The notes: a model not told the origin generated them from the sequence alone. A DNA stretch of 64,000 nucleotides from Metaphire vulgaris (GCA_018105865.1 CM030870.1:3818001-3882000), one strand, 5' to 3'; shown: positions 30,341 to 43,400, numbered from the stretch's first letter. Numbers and translations: made by a program.

Positions 30341-33020
30341 AAGATGGTCACGACTACGTTCGAACACCTCTGCTGTCGTGTCGGTGGAGGTTTCTCCCCG
30401 TTTCTCCTTGCCGTTATTTATCGGCCAGGCTCGACAGCGATCACAGACCATTTCTACATTGAATTCACACAACTGCTTGAGTCGCTGACTACCTATCAGT
30501 GCTCGATCGTCGTCGCCGGTGACGTAAACATTCATCTGGAGAGAACTCTTGACCCTGATTGCCAGAAGTTCTGCCGCCTAACTGAGTCCTTCAACTTACG
30601 GCAACTGGTAGAAGAACCGACTCACGAGCGGGGTGGAATCCTCGACATCGTCCTTACGTCGGATCTCAATTGTCTGGACAAGGCCGAGGTGTCGGAGGCC
30701 GGGTTGTCCGACCACAGGCTAGTCCACTGGACGCTCTCGACTGCCTGTCCTCCTCCAACCTACACTACGACTAGAAGGAGAAAGTGGGATGGCTTTCGAA
30801 TCGACGACTTCATCGCCAGGCTCAAGGGAACTCAGCTCTGTCAGTCGATTGACCCGGCCAGGTCTGTCACTGACCTAGCTGACAGCTACTCCACAGAGAT
30901 TACATCCATTCTAGACGACTTGGCCCCAACTGTGGAACTCTCGCTCCGGGTCCGACCCTCACGCCCGTTTTACGATGCGGAATGCAGGAGTGCGAGGCGT
31001 GAGGCGAGGCGATGCGAGAGATTGTTCCGGAAGTTCAAGGGAACGGCCGAGGAAGCGAAGTCGTTCACTAGGTGGCGCTCGGCCCTCAAGGCCAGTCGAG
31101 GCCTCGTTCGGAGGAAGGGCAGACGTTACTGGCGCGAGGCCCTTGCCTCCGCCAAGGGCGACTCCGCAACGACCTGGAGACACCTAGGCAACGTGCTAGG
31201 CAAGGACACCAGTCAACGTAGGCATCCGTCCAGCTTCTCTGCGACGGAATATCATCAGTTTCTGGATAATAAGGTCGCCGAAATAAGGCATAGGACAGCG
31301 GGTGTCGGCCCTCCTGAGTTCAGTAGCCATGAGGGCGCCACGATGGAGGCTTTCTCTGCCCCAACGGTTGAAGAAGTAGTAGCCATTGTGAAGAATGCGC
31401 CGTGCAAGCAGTGTCAAGCTGACCCTTTGCCGATGTGGCTACTGAAGCTGTCTATCGATACCGTGGCTCCGTTCCTTACGACTCTGATGGCCACCTCTCT
31501 CAGAACAGGAATTCCTGGTGTGTGGAAGCAGGCGGTTGTCCACCCACACCTCAAGCGGCCTGGCCTGGATCAAGCGGAACCGGGCAACTTCCGACCGGTA
31601 TCAAATTTACCGTTTCTCTCAAAACTGGCGGAGAGAATGGTCAATAACCGTCTGGTTACCTACATGAACCATAATGGACTAATGCCTAAGAACCAGTCCG
31701 CCTACCGTCGTGGACACTCGACAGAAACGGCCGTTCTGCGGATAGTCAATGACTTGATCGAATCAGTGGCCAGCGGCCGGATGGCTCTCATCTGCCTCCT
31801 CGACCTTTCGGCCGCCTTCGACACCGTCGACCACGGGATCCTTGTCGAACGACTGGAGCGTTCCTATGGACTTAAGGGGGCGGCCCTTGCGTGGATACGT
31901 AACTTCCTGGCTGACAGATCTCAGGCTGTCAGTTGGATGGGGTCGACGTCGGCTCCTGGCCGCGTCGATTGCGGGGTTCCACAAGGCTCGGTCCTCGGAC
32001 CGCTACTATTTGTCCTGTACACTGCCGACATTAGCAGGATCATTGAATCATTCGGATTTTCAATGCACGCCTACGCTGACGACGTACAGGCCTATTCATC
32101 CTGCCAACCGTCCGACGCCGGTAATCTTCAAACTCGGGCCGAGGCCTGCATTGTGGCTGTTCGGGCCTGGACTGATCGGAACCGACTATCACTGAATCCG
32201 GCCAAGACCGAGTTCCTGTGGCTGACCACACCGCGCAGGCAGCACCTCATCCACCGTTCCCAATTCCACGTCGACGGTGCGGTCGTCGCCCCCAGTAGAC
32301 AACTGCGTCTACTTGGGGTTCTTCTTGATGAGACACTTACGTTCGGCGGACATTTGGACAACACCATCCGGTCCTGTTACCATCATCTGCGCCGGATAAG
32401 AGGTCCGTCGCTACTTGCCTACTTCGGCAGCGATAGACTTGGTTCGCGCACTAGTCGTCTCTCAGGTGGATTATTGTAACAGTGTGCTGTTTGGACTACC
32501 GGTCGGTCAACTTAATCGATTGCAGTCGGTCCTGAATGTCTCGGCCCGCCTGGTGTTCGGTGCTAGATGGAGCGGCCATGTAACGCCATTCCTTAGAGAT
32601 CGGTTGCACTGGTTGCGGGTCCCTGAGCGTGTGGAGTTCAAGCGCCACTGGCTCACGTTCCGTGCGCTGAATGACCCCCACTGTCCTGCGTATCTGTCGG
32701 AACTAATCCGCCGATCGACGACAGTACTACGTCGCTCCCTTCTCCGTTCCGGCGCCAGCAATCATCTCGTCGTCCCCCCTCCGCTCAAGACAGCGGGGCT
32801 AGGGGACCGGTCCTTTCGTCGTGGAAACCCGGCGTCGTGGAACCTGCTCCCGATGGCTGTGACAACCGAGACCTCTCCGGATCGGTTCCTACAACATCTC
32901 AAGACGCATTTGTTTAATGTTTCGTTCCCTGTACAGCGCCTTTGACTTTAGTCACTTAGCTATGTTACTGCGCTTAAGAAATTGTCAAGATTAATAATAA
33001 TAATAATAATAATAATAATG
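30340..33020 (+). mobile_element. L2-like non-LTR retrotransposon, 5' truncated
   Basis: About 2.7 kb from a junction inside the endonuclease domain through the RT to a 3' end GCGCCTTTGACTTTAGTC...ACTGCGCTTAAG, then an AAT tail (about 32990-33019). Its GC content is well above the surroundings. 5' truncation and a short microsatellite tail are typical of the L2/CR1 group. Confidence 0.93.
30344..32945 (+). pseudogene. L2-like ORF2: endonuclease (partial) and reverse transcriptase
   Basis: The frame starts within the AP-like endonuclease, whose late motifs VVAGDVNIHL and LSDHRLVHW remain. RT motifs follow: QSAYRRGHSTETAVL, LLDLSAAFDTVDH, GVPQGSVLGPLLFVLYT and the catalytic HAYADDVQAY. The frame breaks at about 32400, where two bases are missing. 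The remainder continues in another frame (LVRALVVSQVDYCNS to NPASWNLLP) to a stop at 32943. The endonuclease N-terminus is absent, so the copy is dead, but it has few lesions and is probably young. Confidence 0.93.
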
Positions 33021-33860
33021 TTAAAACAATGCATTAGGCCATCTGGCGAACGTTAGTTGAAAAGAGAATCTTCTGAGTTTTGAATAAATGGCAAAACAAA
33101 AGCTCGTATTCAATTCGAATGAAAATATGGCAACTATATTAGGCAGGATAATTCATTGTTTGCCAAATAACACAAAAGGGGAGAAATAGATATTGAAATG
33201 TCTTGGTTTTTTTAAATTTGTCAGGAACATACCTTTGTTACGCGTCTTAAAAATCCTACGAGTATGGCAAAATCGCTTAACCGTCTGGTGATAGTCCAGA
33301 AGTGTAGGTTCCCTATTGTTAGTGGAGTTTCAGAGCAAAATGGTCGAATACGCTTTCCTTGTGTTAATACGAAATAATATTAAATTTTAAATGCACTGGT
33401 ATTGTCAGTTGCAGGGTCGGACTCATCGATGTAGTTCGTACGCAAAAAACATATTTCCAACCCCTCCCCTCGTTTGCACACCGTACATACGCAAAATCTC
33501 CTAAATGCAACCCTCCTCCCCAGAGCCGCCGAAAGAAATTTATGGACCCGGAACAAAAAAGTTGTCGCCCCTGAAAAAATTATTAAGTCTCCGAAAACCT
33601 GACAAGCAAAAAAAGCGTCATCGCTAATGTTAATACATCATCATCACCGGACCCGGGCCCCTAAGAGCTCCATGGGCCCTGGAACAATGTACTGGCTGAA
33701 TCCCCCTCTCCTCAGGCCTGCTCCTCCCCCTCAGTGCGTACGTACTTTATATGGATGGACCAGTGCTTTCGGACCTGCATTGGCTTAAATGCTATTGGTT
33801 CACTTGTTTCTATTGACTACATGGAAGAAAATGAGTGAGATGCAATTTTTAAGTATTGTA
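33020..33860. other. No gene; decayed MITE at about 33525-33735
   Basis: 33524 begins CAGAGCCGCCGAAAG, and a minus-strand T-rich module (GACAAGCAAAAAAAGCGTCATC) lies at 33601-33622. The right end is unclear. Confidence 0.4.
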
Positions 33861-33864
33861 TCGC

Positions 33865-34825
33865 ACTGAACAACTTCTATTGCGCCGTAGCATAGCGAAG
33901 GCCAAAGTCAAAGGCGCTGTCGACAACGTTGACAAATCAACATGGAACGGAAGATGTTGGTCTTGAGGGAAAATCCGCTCAGATGGCACGAAAGAGGTCG
34001 CTGCCGTGTCGAAATCGGGCAGTGAGCCCTTCAGAAGGCGGTCTTTCCACAGTGGCGTCATTTCACACTTTTCTTGGGGGGGAGAGAAATTTTTTGCAAT
34101 TTTTCAAAGTTTTGCAATTTTTCGACCTGACGAGTTTGCAAAAACGTTGACGACCTTTTCTTTGCTTGTTAGTCCTTTTTTACGATTAGTTACTTCAGAT
34201 TACTCGACATCGAGCACTCCTTTAGGGCTTTAGGGGCTGCTGACCTTTTTTGCCCCCAAATGCAAATTACGTCCCTGTTTTTTGCACATTAATACATTAT
34301 AAATTAATATTTTCATTTCCTTGGGGGCCGTGCCCCCCCCTCCAGCCTCCCTCCCTCCAGCCCCCCTCCTAAATGACGCCTCTGCTTCCGCAAGAAAACG
34401 TTCAGTCGAAGAGTCAGCGAAAACCCAGGAAGGATGTTGAAAGACCGAATGGATGCTGAGAAAAATCTCCGCCTGGCGAAAATCAGGCGGCGAATCCTTG
34501 AGGGCGGTCATCTGCGATGCAGTAATCCATCGTCGAACTTGACGAGTACAGACTGAAGATGGAATTCCGCGCGTGAGCCGAGACAGTCTTTGCCCTTTAT
34601 AGCCTGTAGACTACGTCGACGGGCTGGTGGCTTAGATAAAATGGCGGGCCAACCACGCCGACACGGGCGACATAAATCCGATCCGTTCAGCGCAGAGAAA
34701 GGGCAAAGACGATCGCCGACCGCTTTGAAAACGGCTAGGCGACAATCCACGCGATTAGCGCAAAGAAATAAGCGCAGGACGTCGGTAAAACCGCCAAGAA
34801 CGGCGACATTCCGAAGCACGTACAG
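33865..34825 (-). mobile_element. L2-tailed non-autonomous repeat (interrupted)
   Basis: Read on the minus strand it ends in the L2-type 3' motif (CTTTGACTTTGGCCTTCGC...CAATAGAAGTTG). Its body is related to 49745-50400: both share an AAAATGGCGG word followed by CC, an AGAACGGCG word and AAGGCGGTC/AAGCGGCC segments. A MITE (34050-34384) and a transposon (34826-37601) interrupt it, and it seems to resume at 37610. Confidence 0.6.
34050..34384. mobile_element. hAT-like MITE (CAGTGGCGTCATTT), copy 1
   Basis: Ends CAGTGGCGTCATTTCACAC and AAATGACGCCTCTG match the copy at 58659-58905 in opposite orientation. The interior has T-rich modules (GACGACC...GCTTGTTAG). The target duplication is not clear. 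Confidence 0.75.
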
Positions 34826-35259
34826 TAGGGTGGAGTGAAAAGTACGAAATTTTAAAAAAATTCGAATTTAAAATTCTAATAGTGCGGGAAAGTTGTGCAA
34901 GGTATCAGTGATTTGTTCAGTGAAAATTTTGAATTTTTAAATGAAGGTTAAGAGCCTCCCCAGAGACAATGAAGTTTGGGCATTTTGTGCAATTGATGCA
35001 GTTTGGCATATAGGCCTTATTCATTTACGTACAACTGTTTTATTTTAATAATACAAGCAATACAATTATCCAAGACTGCTTTTGTAAAGAGGTAAAAAGA
35101 ATTACAAACATTTTCTATTGCAACTTGCATACTTATAGACCCTGTAGTGCTGCGGCAAGCTTCGTTATGTCTCACAATATGCAAAGCACAGTACACGCCA
35201 GATCTATTACACAATGTGCGCTTTACAGTGAAACCACAGGTTTCAGTTGTTTTTCATGA

Positions 35260-37211
35260 AGTCTGATTTTGTGCTAAAATATGGCATGAGCCTGAGAGAG
35301 GCATGCTTTGACTTTATGTGTCCTTCTCTTGCAATTGGACCACATAGGCTACTGCAGCACTGGCCTCAGTTAATAGCTTCACACAGGGCGCGATTTGTAG
35401 GGGGAAGGAGGATTTCCCTCCCCCCACTGCCCAACAGCATCCCCATACTGCTACATCACCCACCATTACATACACCACTGCAACACTTCCCCAACAACTA
35501 CATCCCCCAAGCTCGACATATCCCCCCACTGCTCCAGGTCACAAATCGCACCCTGGCTTCACACATCTTGCAGTTGCCTGCTGTTGGCACTGAAATCTCT
35601 GAAAGTTCAACTGCTGATCTGCGCTCTTTATCAAGGAAGAAATGTCTTGGCCTGAGAGGTTAGAAAGTCGAGGAGGAGCTGATAGTTGTTTCTTGTGCCA
35701 GTTAATTAAGTCAATATAACTGGCAGCATCAGCGTTGAACACTGGACTTTTCAATTTTGGAATTCGAGTAATATTTGAAGTACGTCTAGCTTTCAGTATT
35801 CTTCATGATCATAGCACTACCTTCTCTGATGTGTTGCTGTGCATCTGCATCTGATAACATTGCCAGCAGTAGATTCTCTTCATGTCCAAAGTAGCCGTTT
35901 CTCTGGATTGCTGGATCAACTACTAATTTAATTTCTACAGGAAGGTATCGTGATATTACGGTGATAATGAAATTGTCTTCCAAAGTTGGTATCCTCCGTC
36001 CTTACAGGATGGTTTCAATTTGATATCAAACCAGACTGGAGTATATACTTTTGTATCATAAGTTGCTAGTTTTTCAAATTTTCAGTTGGGTTTTCCGTCC
36101 CTCGGTTAGCTGTTGCTACTCATCTTGAATGTGCGAGTTTCCTTGGGTCACGTGATGCCAAACTCTGCGAACAGTCACCAAGTGTTATAACCTTCCAAAC
36201 GTCCGGCAGATAAGCCTTATCTGTATTTGAGTCTTCGCATGTTACAATGGGTATCTCTCCTTCAATTAAATCGAAACCTACAATGGGAAAGTTCTGACAA
36301 GTTTGTAGCTGCTGACCAAGTGGACCAGAAACCCCTTAGGTCCTAGCTGTACTGGTAGTTGACCCACTGCAAAGGTCACCCTACTTCTTCTAACAACCTC
36401 ATAACATCTCCTGATTTCCCAGTATTAGTTACAGTACCATCGCAAACATTAGCAACCAGTTTCTGTAAGTCAGCTCCTTTCTCTTTTAACATGTACACAA
36501 TACACGTTTTGATTCAAATCGCAGATCCTTTCCCGGTGAAACGTGACCAACATACTTAGATCCCGGCTCCTGAACAATTGCCATACACTCCTCAATTACA
36601 GTTTTCATATGATGTATCCCATCTTTCTTCTTAGACACTAGTGGTTTCTCCTTCCTTCCATCAAAGGAAACACATTCAATAACATTGCTGTCCTCTTCAT
36701 TCAGTTCCGTTCTTTTCCTTTTCCCTTCAATTCTAATTTTGCTTCTGTCTAAATTAGGGTTTTATTGTCTTCATAAACGCGTACAATGTCTTGAAGACAC
36801 GCTGAAGATAGGGCAGCTACCTGCCTTATCTGATACAGAATACCTGTCAGCTATTAAAGATATATTAGGCAGAGAAGTTCGCATTTGTGAAGAAGTCTTC
36901 TTTTTTCTTTTTACTTTACTCAGTTTCTCGACGTGAAATCCCTGGCGGATCATAGTTGTTATCATCAGGAGAATCACTATCTGAAGTATATGCATCTTCA
37001 TTAGGCCTACTGATGACTTCAACAGGAACATCTGCTTGCCCACGTGTGGATGGTTGTGATGCAGAGACCTTGGAGAGTTCTGTCTTCTTGCCAACCTCTT
37101 TAGAATATTCCCACATTCCGTGATGTCAATTCCTACCACGGCCATTCGTCTAGCACCTCGCTGATCCAACAGAAATTCACGATCCTTTACAGGCACCTTG
37201 TTTTTCAGCAC
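35260..37211 (-). pseudogene. Decayed transposase-like gene of unassigned family
   Basis: Minus-strand frames, broken by stops and frameshifts, read in order: VPVKDREFLLDQRGARRMAV; an acidic Ser-rich linker (PNEDAYTSDSDSPDD); NVIECVSFDGRKEKPLV; EEPGSKYVGHV-like residues; VANVCDGTVTNTGKSGDV; GVSGPLGQQLQTCQNFPI; SLASRDPRKLAHSR; IQRNGYFGHEENLLLAML; INWHKKQLSAPP; ARCVK, interrupted by a MITE, then LLTEASAAVAY; and MPYFSTKSDF. Conserved Asp positions (FDGR, CDGT) could be catalytic residues of a DDE transposase. This is inference; I cannot name the family. Confidence 0.7.
35384..35555. mobile_element. MITE inserted in the transposase gene (CAGGGCGCGATTTG)
   Basis: Ends CAGGGCGCGATTTGTAGG and CACAAATCGCACCCTG, 172 bp, C-run interior. 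It has a perfect 8-bp target duplication GCTTCACA (35376-35383, 35556-35563). Removing it restores the reading ARCVK-LLTEA on the minus strand. Confidence 0.92.
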
Positions 37212-37659
37212 ACAGGCACACTAGCTGAAATCTGCATGCAGATGTATCAAAAAAGTTTGTGTCTGCACTCTAATCGAAAATCCTCAAGTTTATTTTGATA
37301 GGATGGTTGGTCTCTCCTTACCTTGAAGGGCTTTAACAGGTTCATGTACTTCTACTGGTAAGGCGTAATTAACTTCAGCACCCGTGTGTGAGACAGTGGG
37401 AATAGAAGATATCTCCAAACGCAGCAATATACCCAATTACCGATTTAAAGCAATATTACTGAAACTTGAGGACGCTTGGGGAGGCTCTAAACATTAACCC
37501 AGTTAAGTGATTTTTGGCACAGTTTCTCTCTATACCACAACACAACTTTTCCAAACTATTACATTTACATCACTGAGAAAAAGTTTTTTCACTCCACCCT
37601 AACGTACAGCCAAGTTCGAGCAGCCAAAATGGTGCAACCGGAAGAAGTATTTTCTAAAC

Positions 37660-39120
37660 AATTGAAAAAAACAAGGTTATAATAAAAACAGCCGAGTCCA
37701 GTAAATAAATGCAAGTCATGTAACAGTGTCTCTTATTTCTTTGTTGTAGACGGTAAAGTTTACATATATTTAAAGAGACAGTAGCAATTCTATTGTTTTA
37801 TTTACATTATATGTTAATTAAGATGCTGAGGACCAGAGGGGTCTATCCAAAAAAGTAAAATTTTGAGAACAGATTTGAAGTTTGGAATGAACTTAAATTA
37901 CCAAATTACAATTTACTAGCTTTGACCAAACATATAATACACATTTTCCCCTCATCCACCTTGTTACGCTTGCACTTTGCCACCTACACGGGTGTCTCGT
38001 ATTCTGGAGAGAGGTTCTGGCAAATATACTTGCAGGACAGTTGAAACAGTCTCAGATTCAAAGGCTATCTCGGAAAACTAGGTTTATTGATTGCGGAGTT
38101 ACTACAGTGGTTTTCACATAGGCTTACTGATCCTCCTACTCCTAGACCGCTTAAAATCACATTATTATATGACTACACTTACAGTTTTAAAAATACGATT
38201 ATCAATTATTCAATTATCAAACCCCAGGGACCCAGTGATGTCACAAGGCAGATATTTTTTGACTTCATATCTGGAATCAGCACCTTTCATTTGGGTAAAA
38301 TCAGCAAAAATACTTAGGTCAGCAGATTTTTTAAAATGTAGACCAGTGTAGTCGATAGTATTCAAATTCTTGTGAATTTATGAGGCCTGAAATAAAATTC
38401 GATATAAAAACTACGGCTGACTTTATTTTACTGTAAATTAGTTTATGTATCTGTTGCGCTAAAATTTCGAAAGAAAAGCGGAGCGAAACGAACAGTTTAA
38501 TCTTTATTACTAAACACGAAGAAGCATATGATTTAAAATAATTAATCAATGAAAGTCAAGAGATTTGAATATGGAGATATAAACGAGATTCACATTAATA
38601 ATAGCAACATACTTACAAATGAATTATCTTATCTTAATATCATATTATACGATAACTTCCTTTTGTTTTATTCATCAGTTGCTGTAATATTGAATTAAGC
38701 ATTAATAAAAATTAATCAACTGATTATTTGTCAAATTAGTCTCGCATGTTCAACCATATTTAAATATCAAAGTTCCTGTAAATAAAACTACACCTATGAT
38801 TGGTTACAATATTAAAATTTCTGCTGAAAATAAAGCAATTCTTGCTGGAAAGTCGTTTACTCTAGAATTGTAATCTTATCACTGGAAAGGCCAGTTGGAT
38901 TTGAACTGTAAGCCATTGAAATACTTCAGCCGATTGGTTCCAGAGGAACGACCACCTTTTGACGGCCCTGCTTTCCTCTGTTCTGAGAACGAAATGGGAT
39001 GGAAGACCATGGGTTGAATCCTGCAAACGACAAATGTTATCAATCAATCAACCAACCAATCAATCACAAAAAGCCAAGCGAAAATGCTAGAAAATGAATT
39101 TCAGTAAACTGGCACCAGTC
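37660..39120. other. No gene recognised
   Basis: AT-rich unassigned sequence. Confidence 0.4.
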
Positions 39121-39129
39121 TTGAAAAAG

Positions 39130-39300
39130 AAGTCATAAGGAACAATGGTTGGACGAAGAAGAGACAGACAGCAATTGACTTGGATAGGGAACATTCAATC
39201 CTGGTCTGTGGAAGTAGCAATGAGATTGGCTAACAGAAGGCTGACATGGAGAAGATTGGCTCATGGCGGGTAGATGGCATATTGGTAACACGTTATAGCA
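39130..39300 (+). pseudogene. RTE-type LINE C-terminal remnant
   Basis: The plus strand reads GRRRQRQLTWIGNIQSW and then EVAMRLANRRLTWRRLAHGG, the terminal GRRxxRWxxxIxxW...RLAxxRxxWRRL pattern of RTE-type ORFs, with stops after it. Confidence 0.6.
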
Positions 39301-39339
39301 GAACGCTGACGTAGCGAGATTGATCGAGATCCGCAGGAG

Positions 39340-39776
39340 CATAGGCGGATTTTATTAAAGGCTAGGGTAGGCTTAAGCCTACCCAACTAATCCCACCAAA
39401 ACAAAACAAAAATGTTTTTCCATCAACACCAGGTCTATCTAAGCCTCTTTAGTTACTTACTTATTTACATATAAAAGCACAGTGCCACGCTTTCAATCCA
39501 TAGACTTTAATATCACATGATTCAATCTGAATGACGTCATATTTTTAAGTATATTATGGGCGATTAGATAGAACTATGCTGCTTTGTAAAATAATATAAT
39601 AATTACCCTTGTTCATTGTAACAGAATTACTAACTATATAGGTGGTAACTTGTTGAAATGGTCATCAATTCATGGCGATCTCGAAGTGGAAAATGGGATA
39701 CTTAATCATAAAAATGACATCAGCTTCTGACCCCCATGTTAGCCTACCCAACTCTTAGACTCTAAAGCCGCCTATG
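39340..39776. mobile_element. TIR element (CATAGGCGGATTTTA)
   Basis: Ends CATAGGCGGATTTTATTAAA and TCTAAAGCCGCCTATG, with AGCCTACCCAACT near both ends, 437 bp. No target duplication is visible. Confidence 0.65.
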
Positions 39777-40087
39777 CCTATATGCTACAATTTCAGGATT
39801 GAACCTTATGGCATTACAACAAAGTTAATTGCATACTAGTATTAGTCCATAAGCATAGACTTATTCACAGTTCTATTATACTAATGAACTAATGCCCTAC
39901 TTCAATATTTCTAAGTCAATTCATGGAACACATCATATTTGCGTAGCAGCTCTAATACTAGCCTGCTGAATGTAACAGCGAGCAAAGCTTCATGGGGGCT
40001 ATCAGAATGGTGCGCCAAATGAACCTACAGTGAATATTCTATCATAAAAACCTAATTTGATTCGTGAAAATAATGCTCTAGCCTTAA

Positions 40088-40425
40088 TTAAGGTATATCT
40101 GAAAGACGTAACCCGAGGAACCAAAGATGACAATTTGAGTGCACATTTTTGAGCTTACAAAAGGCGATCTCAAAATATTTTGCGAAAGAACAAGAACTCA
40201 GACTGCCTTGTCTTCTTTTCTCCTGTGAGACTGGATTCTTGCTTTCGGAGTCTTCTACTGTCAATGTATTTTCATCCTCTTTTGGTTTCGTTCCTCGCCT
40301 ACGCAACCAGACAACGGTCAGCACAGCAAGAGAAGCAAGGATCAGTAACACGATGAACACAATAAGAACACCAAACGATCCTGTTTTGACAAATCTTGGT
40401 GCCAGAGGCATCTGTACCGATGGCT
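40088..40425 (-). CDS. Transmembrane and cytoplasmic exon
   Basis: After acceptor CTGTTTCAG the frame reads (E)PSVQMPLAPRFVKTGSF, a hydrophobic helix (VLIVFIVLLILASLAVLTVV), the stop-transfer WLRRRGTKPKED and a tail of about 65 residues ending GLRLSDIP at the stop at 40088. It has no ITAM- or ITIM-like Tyr motif. Topology is predicted type I. Confidence 0.88.
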
Positions 40426-43400
40426 CTGAAACAGTTGTATTATATATTGATCAAAGACATTGCACAAGTTCGGCATTTTTGCATGATAGCTTATTATAAG
40501 GCCTAGCTTGTTGGCTTACACGTTGAAATTACTTAACTTGTCAAACAAGAGTTTGCTTCCACAATAAGCAGTAGCTAAGTGAATTAGTGAATTAGTTTAA
40601 GCATAGGCCCACAGTAAATAGTCCGAAATAGATTAGAATTACCCCAGCTAAGTGTGAATTACTTTCTGCAATGACATTTAAAGCAAATTGTCATAGACAC
40701 AGTTTTCAATTCAACTTGAAATGAAATTGTTGATAATTTTGCTCTTCATTGCATTCAACCTTTTCATTTAACAATTTTCCCTTCAATTCATCAGAAGTAT
40801 CTCAACTGATCAGAGTTTAGGCCAAAGTTCAGCTTAACTATAGCTTTTAATGTTCAAATACTCATAAGTAAGGAGAGAGATGCATTATTTCTTTACACAA
40901 AGGCAATTTTTAGTGATTTACGTTGACAAATTGACTCACCAGTAGTTGTCTGGTCTGGTGGGTTCGTTGGATATTCAAAGACAGTCTTGTTCAAACAGAC
41001 GATACTCTCTTTAGGACAGTTAAACTTTGGCGTTGATGACGAACTAGTTGTCGCTAATGAAGAAGTAGTTGTCACTGAAGAAGTAGTCGTCACTGATGAA
41101 GTAGTGGTCTCAGGTGAGGAAGTAGTGGTCGCTGGTGAAGAAGTAGTAGTTGGCGATGAAGAAATAGTGGTCTCAGGTGAGGAAGTAGTGGTCGCTGGTG
41201 AAGAAGTAGTAGTCGGCGATGAAGAAATAGTGGTTTCAGGCGAGGAAGTAGTGGTCGCTGGTGAAGATGTGCTAGCTGACAGCCACAATTACAACATAGC
41301 AGATAAAAGAAGATTGCTTTATTGTACAAAATTACAATGTTCAAATGTCTACCCAGAAATTTTAGGCCGTTATTTTTAAATGCCAAGCGATTTTGAGAGA
41401 CTTCAAGCAATCACCAGCTGTTAGGTTTCATCTTATTTTTCATCATGTAAATGCATTTTTGCGTTTTCATTCTGAACTGGCAGGTTTCTCTATAACTATC
41501 AACATCTCCGAGTTGCATTTCTGCCAGTAGATACTTTACATTGTAATTTGCCTCTGCATGCCATTCTGTCTTTTCTTTCCTCAATTCCACCCTCCATCTC
41601 TAACTTCAATGAATATAATTTATCTAAAAGCGTATAGACGAACATATCACATAGATATCAAATGTAAATGTAATGTAATGTAAATGGCTCCATGCACTCC
41701 ACTCGTCCGAATTCAATGATTGGGTTTTAGTATTATCCTGCACTGCGAGCGAAGCGAGCATCTTTCTAGTGTTTATTTAAAGCGGTTGTCTCGTTATTGA
41801 AATCAGCAATCAAAACCTGCCTGTTTTAAGGACCCGGTATTGAAGTTTAAATCCTGGTCCAATGTAAGATTCACCGGTGACAAACTGTATGGCTGCTCGA
41901 CTGCATCCATCCAACGTCGTGCTGAAATTAGATCTTTGTCCACATAATTTCCTGTTTATATTTTCATTCGTAACCAACGAAGCATTAGCACGACGAGATA
42001 CGCATGTAATCTGAAAGAACAGACATGTGATACGAATTGCAATGACCATTCCATAACTTGCATTTCTAATTGCAAAACATCACAAGAAGATCTATCTCTT
42101 GGTTAGTAATCTACAAAGCACTGGGGCAACATGAATTAATCAAATCGTAACAAATACAGATCAAATCCCCACCATTGTTTAACATTAACACACAATTAGC
42201 ACACAAAATTAGTGTATCGATGCTTGATCCGATTATGTTTGAGTATATTGCATCACATTACACAATATTACTCGATGGGTTTTGTTGCATGTCCTTTAAC
42301 CTATGACAATCGATGTCTTATTTGGTCAAATTATTTTAGTTAAACGATACGTAGATAGAGTATTCTCGCGCGGCTGATAAATGTAAGTAAAACGAAATTT
42401 CTATTTGTATGCATACGAACAACATGCCTCTATTATGAGGTCCCCGGAAGGCCTCGTCTTCGGACCACAACTCAAGAGTCGCCTTGGTGTGCCCCGAGTA
42501 CGAACCTCTTTATCCTCCTGAAACGAGGTTTTGAGTCGTTCGGCCCTATCATCTGCAATGCTTTTGACCCTGTATACCTAATTTAGCAGCTGCTGATTCC
42601 CTGGCTCACTTTTTGAAACGACCTAATAATCTTATATTTTTGATGTAGTAGGCCCCTAGTAGCAGCGGGAACGTTTCTGAGTGATTCATCAGAAGAGGCG
42701 CTATACAAATTTTCTGTTGCATTATAGCACACTGCATTAAATGTAATGGTCTGATAGACCGGACTGTGGGCCTACGACACATAATGAAAAGGAATTGCTA
42801 CTATTTGCACCTGAAGCCAATCATTCCGACAATGTTTGAACCTGCGATGGTAATAGCTGTATCCAACGTCAAAGAGAAGAAAGTGGAGAAAAAGTGCATT
42901 GCTTCCGATATCGATGTAGGAAGTGCAGTCCAGATGATGTCCATAATAGGAGGGAAATCCTGGTGAAGTTATGATGTCGGTTGAATTGGAAAAATCTGTT
43001 CTTCCACATTCCTCCTCTGAATGTCGCAATTAGACATATAATAAGTTAAACTACAATGTATTTACACTCAAATGAGACGAAGAATTTCCATTTCGCTGTT
43101 GACGTCTTAATTCTTTCTCACTGGTCTTTAGATTTCCGATCTAGAGTACCGTCGTTTTATAACTGAGACCAGAGATGGGATCGGGTCAATGGGTCATAGG
43201 TCAAATGCGTCGTCAATACTCGATGAATGACATGGTTCGTGGGTCAATGGCCCAACGCATTTTAAGACTGCGACTTAGTCATTCAGAATATAGGATTTGA
43301 GTTCACTTTCATACTTTTATTCACAAAATTATTGGCAATGCAATGTTTGCATTTTGCTCTGCGGTCATTACGACATTCTTGATTGCCTATCATGTTGGAA

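Larger units (their letters stand above)
34826..37601. mobile_element. 2.8-kb DNA transposon (TAGGGTGGAGTGAAAA)
   Basis: Inverted ends TAGGGTGGAGTGAAAA and TTTTTTCACTCCACCCTA and a perfect 8-bp target duplication ACGTACAG (34818-34825, 37602-37609) define the element. Most of the interior is a decayed minus-strand coding region. Superfamily unassigned: an 8-bp duplication fits hAT, P, Merlin and others, but the ends are not CAG-type. Confidence 0.88.

Noticed and set aside
30314..32761. Many antisense and alternate-frame ORFs within the L2 element
   Set aside because: Shadows of the GC-rich reverse-transcriptase frame; no splice sites or domains of their own.
35247..35663. 138-codon plus-strand ORF with His/Pro-rich segment
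   Set aside because: It crosses a MITE with C runs and is antisense to the decayed transposase.
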